From the NCBI RefSeq assembly GCF_001007875.1, contig NZ_CP011412.1, forward strand, positions 310,001 to 374,000: a stretch of DNA of 64,000 nt. The letters run 5' to 3'. Positions within the stretch are counted from its first letter, which is position 1. Each line of letters starts with the position of its first letter. Source of the stretch: Sedimenticola thiotaurini (lineage in GTDB: Bacteria > Pseudomonadota > Gammaproteobacteria > Chromatiales > Chromatiaceae). The position numbers and the translations under genes are program-made. The notes under the pieces were generated by a model. It saw nothing but the letters and a program-made list of their open reading frames with translations, was not told the origin of the DNA and did no database searches. Of the stretch, positions 63,092-64,000 are shown in pieces.

Positions 63092-63628
63092 GTCTGGGGT
63101 CACCTGCAGTCGCTCTCGGCCACCAGGCAGTCGAAGCTAGGCCACAGGCCACTGCTTTCCGGGTAGTCACACGTAAGATCAATAACAGGCCTGATGACCT
63201 CCCCTGAAACTTTCACTTCAGGGGAGGTTTTTTTATGGGTTGTCCATTTCCAGCACCCGGTGGGCTATCACCAGCTACCCGGGTGCCAGATGGAACAAAC
63301 CACTGGTAAGGGAGACGTGATTATTACCAACCAAGGGGGACGACCATAATTGATCGTCCGGGGTGGTAGGGGAGGGACCTTTAATTACGGGATCTGTCTG
63401 TAGGGTTAGGTGCAGGCGCAGTTGTTAGTGCCAGATGAGGCTGGGGATATAGCCACATGTAATCAATGGGTTATTTCATCTTTTTAACCATTCCTGCTAA
63501 TACAGCGCATGTTCAGCTAGCCAAATACCGGTGAACAAACCATCTTGGTCAGATCGGGAGGTTTGATAGTTGATCAAGCGGGCGGTGATAAAAAGTATTC
63601 ATAAAGCCACTGATCGGACGATTGTCGT
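63092..63628. other. Intergenic region with terminator, 537 bases
   Basis: The first 145 bases end in the terminator of the mtoX operon (listed separately). From 63235 to 63628 I see no gene, repeat or structured RNA that can be supported. Short frames there lack starts and ribosome sites. Confidence 0.45.
63197..63234 (+). terminator. Rho-independent terminator of the mtoX operon
   Basis: ACCTCCCCTGAA and TTCAGGGGAGGT form a perfect 12-base stem with an eight-base loop, followed by seven T. It lies about 105 bases after the thioredoxin stop. Confidence 0.92.
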
Positions 63629-64000
63629 TCACTCAGGCAAGCCTTCGAACTCAGGTATCCCATCCAACCCGTTCTCCCAGGCTGGTCTGCTGGATACAAA
63701 AATATGTGCTGTTGGTGTCATCGAGACTTCCGTGTCCAGACAACCTGCTGGGACCACGAGTAAACCCGCCTCCTGAACGCTCGGCAATGCCGAGCCGCAT
63801 AGCTTACAAAAGCTTTTACTATGACGTGTGCCCGGAAGCGTGAAAGAAGTTACAGCCTCCGTTCCCGATCGCCAGGTCAATTTAGCCGTCTGGGAAAATA
63901 AATTTGCCGCGTGGGCAGATCCCGTATCCTTTTGGCAATGCTGGCAATGACACAGGTAAAAACTGTCGAAATCGCCATGCACCTCAAATCTGACGGTGCC
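63629..64000 (-). CDS. GFA/CENP-V family protein (5' end beyond the window)
   Basis: This is the C-terminal 123 residues of a small zinc-binding protein of the glutathione-dependent formaldehyde-activating (GFA) family. Cysteine pairs CHCQHCQKDTG and CKLCGSAL mark the two zinc sites. The frame stays open to the right edge (GTVRFEVHGDF at its visible start), so the true start, including the usual first cysteine motif, is outside. A GFA protein beside a formaldehyde-producing MtoX is suggestive, but most members are not formaldehyde enzymes. Confidence 0.85.
   Translation of the reverse strand, partial: GTVRFEVHGDFDSFYLCHCQHCQKDTGSAHAANLFSQTAKLTWRSGTEAVTSFTLPGTRHSKSFCKLCGSALPSVQEAGLLVVPAGCLDTEVSMTPTAHIFVSSRPAWENGLDGIPEFEGLPE

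Noticed and set aside
1-64000. CRISPR arrays, tRNA/rRNA genes, insertion sequences, prophage genes
   Set aside because: None was seen: no regularly spaced repeats, no transposase or integrase motifs, and no tRNA-like T-loop with matching stems.

Overview
The window reads as chromosome of a gammaproteobacterium, most likely a sulfur-oxidising or Chromatiales-like, facultatively anaerobic lineage. This rests on gene content, not on a marker gene: a cbb3 oxidase with a full ccoNOQP/ccoGHIS set, a periplasmic methanethiol oxidase of the SBP56 family, an NAD-linked Mo/W formate dehydrogenase, modA/modE, sfsA, and codon use of a moderately GC-rich genome. No rRNA, tRNA, CRISPR array, transposase or phage gene was seen.

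Layout. 1-3.5 kb: end of an unknown gene, a small conserved protein, a chemoreceptor, a lipoprotein cytochrome c and a small heat-shock protein. 3.7-8 kb: a LolD/FtsX-type ABC exporter with an AttH-like lipocalin lipoprotein. 8.3-10.2 kb: a transaminase overlapped by an omega-amidase (ybdL-yafV). 10.2-13.8 kb: an AT-rich accessory patch with a lone P-loop ATPase and a secreted protein behind a perfect 14-bp tandem repeat. 14.4-19.4 kb: ferric-reductase-like flavocytochrome plus a DUF2218 protein, a divergent LysR regulator, and a haem-oxygenase-like diiron protein paired with a TrpD-like protein. 19.6-21.2 kb: modE-modA without modBC. 21.6-24.7 kb: a lipoprotein built of exact 23-residue repeats, a thioredoxin-HEAT fusion and a transglutaminase-like protein. 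24.8-28.1 kb: 2-oxoacid dehydrogenase E1alpha-E1beta-E2. 28.4-34.9 kb: a GDT1-type cation exporter, an RND efflux pump with its adaptor, and sfsA.

The respiratory core is 35-51.7 kb. ccoNOQP is followed by a 42-residue membrane ORF that resembles CcoM and by a strong terminator, then by ccoG-H-I-S. After a roughly 1-kb leader comes a second haem-copper operon: a CuA subunit II, a very divergent subunit I, haem O synthase and a second copper P-type ATPase. In that subunit I the helix-VI tyrosine of oxygen reductases is replaced by glutamate in an HxxxE arrangement, as in nitric oxide reductases, and one expected low-spin haem histidine is methionine. It is therefore better called a candidate NO reductase than an oxygen reductase. 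This is the most interesting system in the window.

51.7-58.2 kb carries idi, a small Pro/Ala-rich protein, folE2 and a two-gene formate dehydrogenase (fdsA plus a NuoE-NuoF-like fusion). 58.2-63.1 kb is a methanethiol oxidation locus: divergent SCO/SenC, mtoX behind a good sigma-54 promoter, a SenC-MauG fusion and a TlpA-like thioredoxin. The window ends inside a GFA-family gene. Copper handling (two Cu-ATPases, CcoG, two SCO domains, TlpA), molybdenum handling (ModA/ModE with formate dehydrogenase) and low-oxygen respiration are the themes that tie the genes together.
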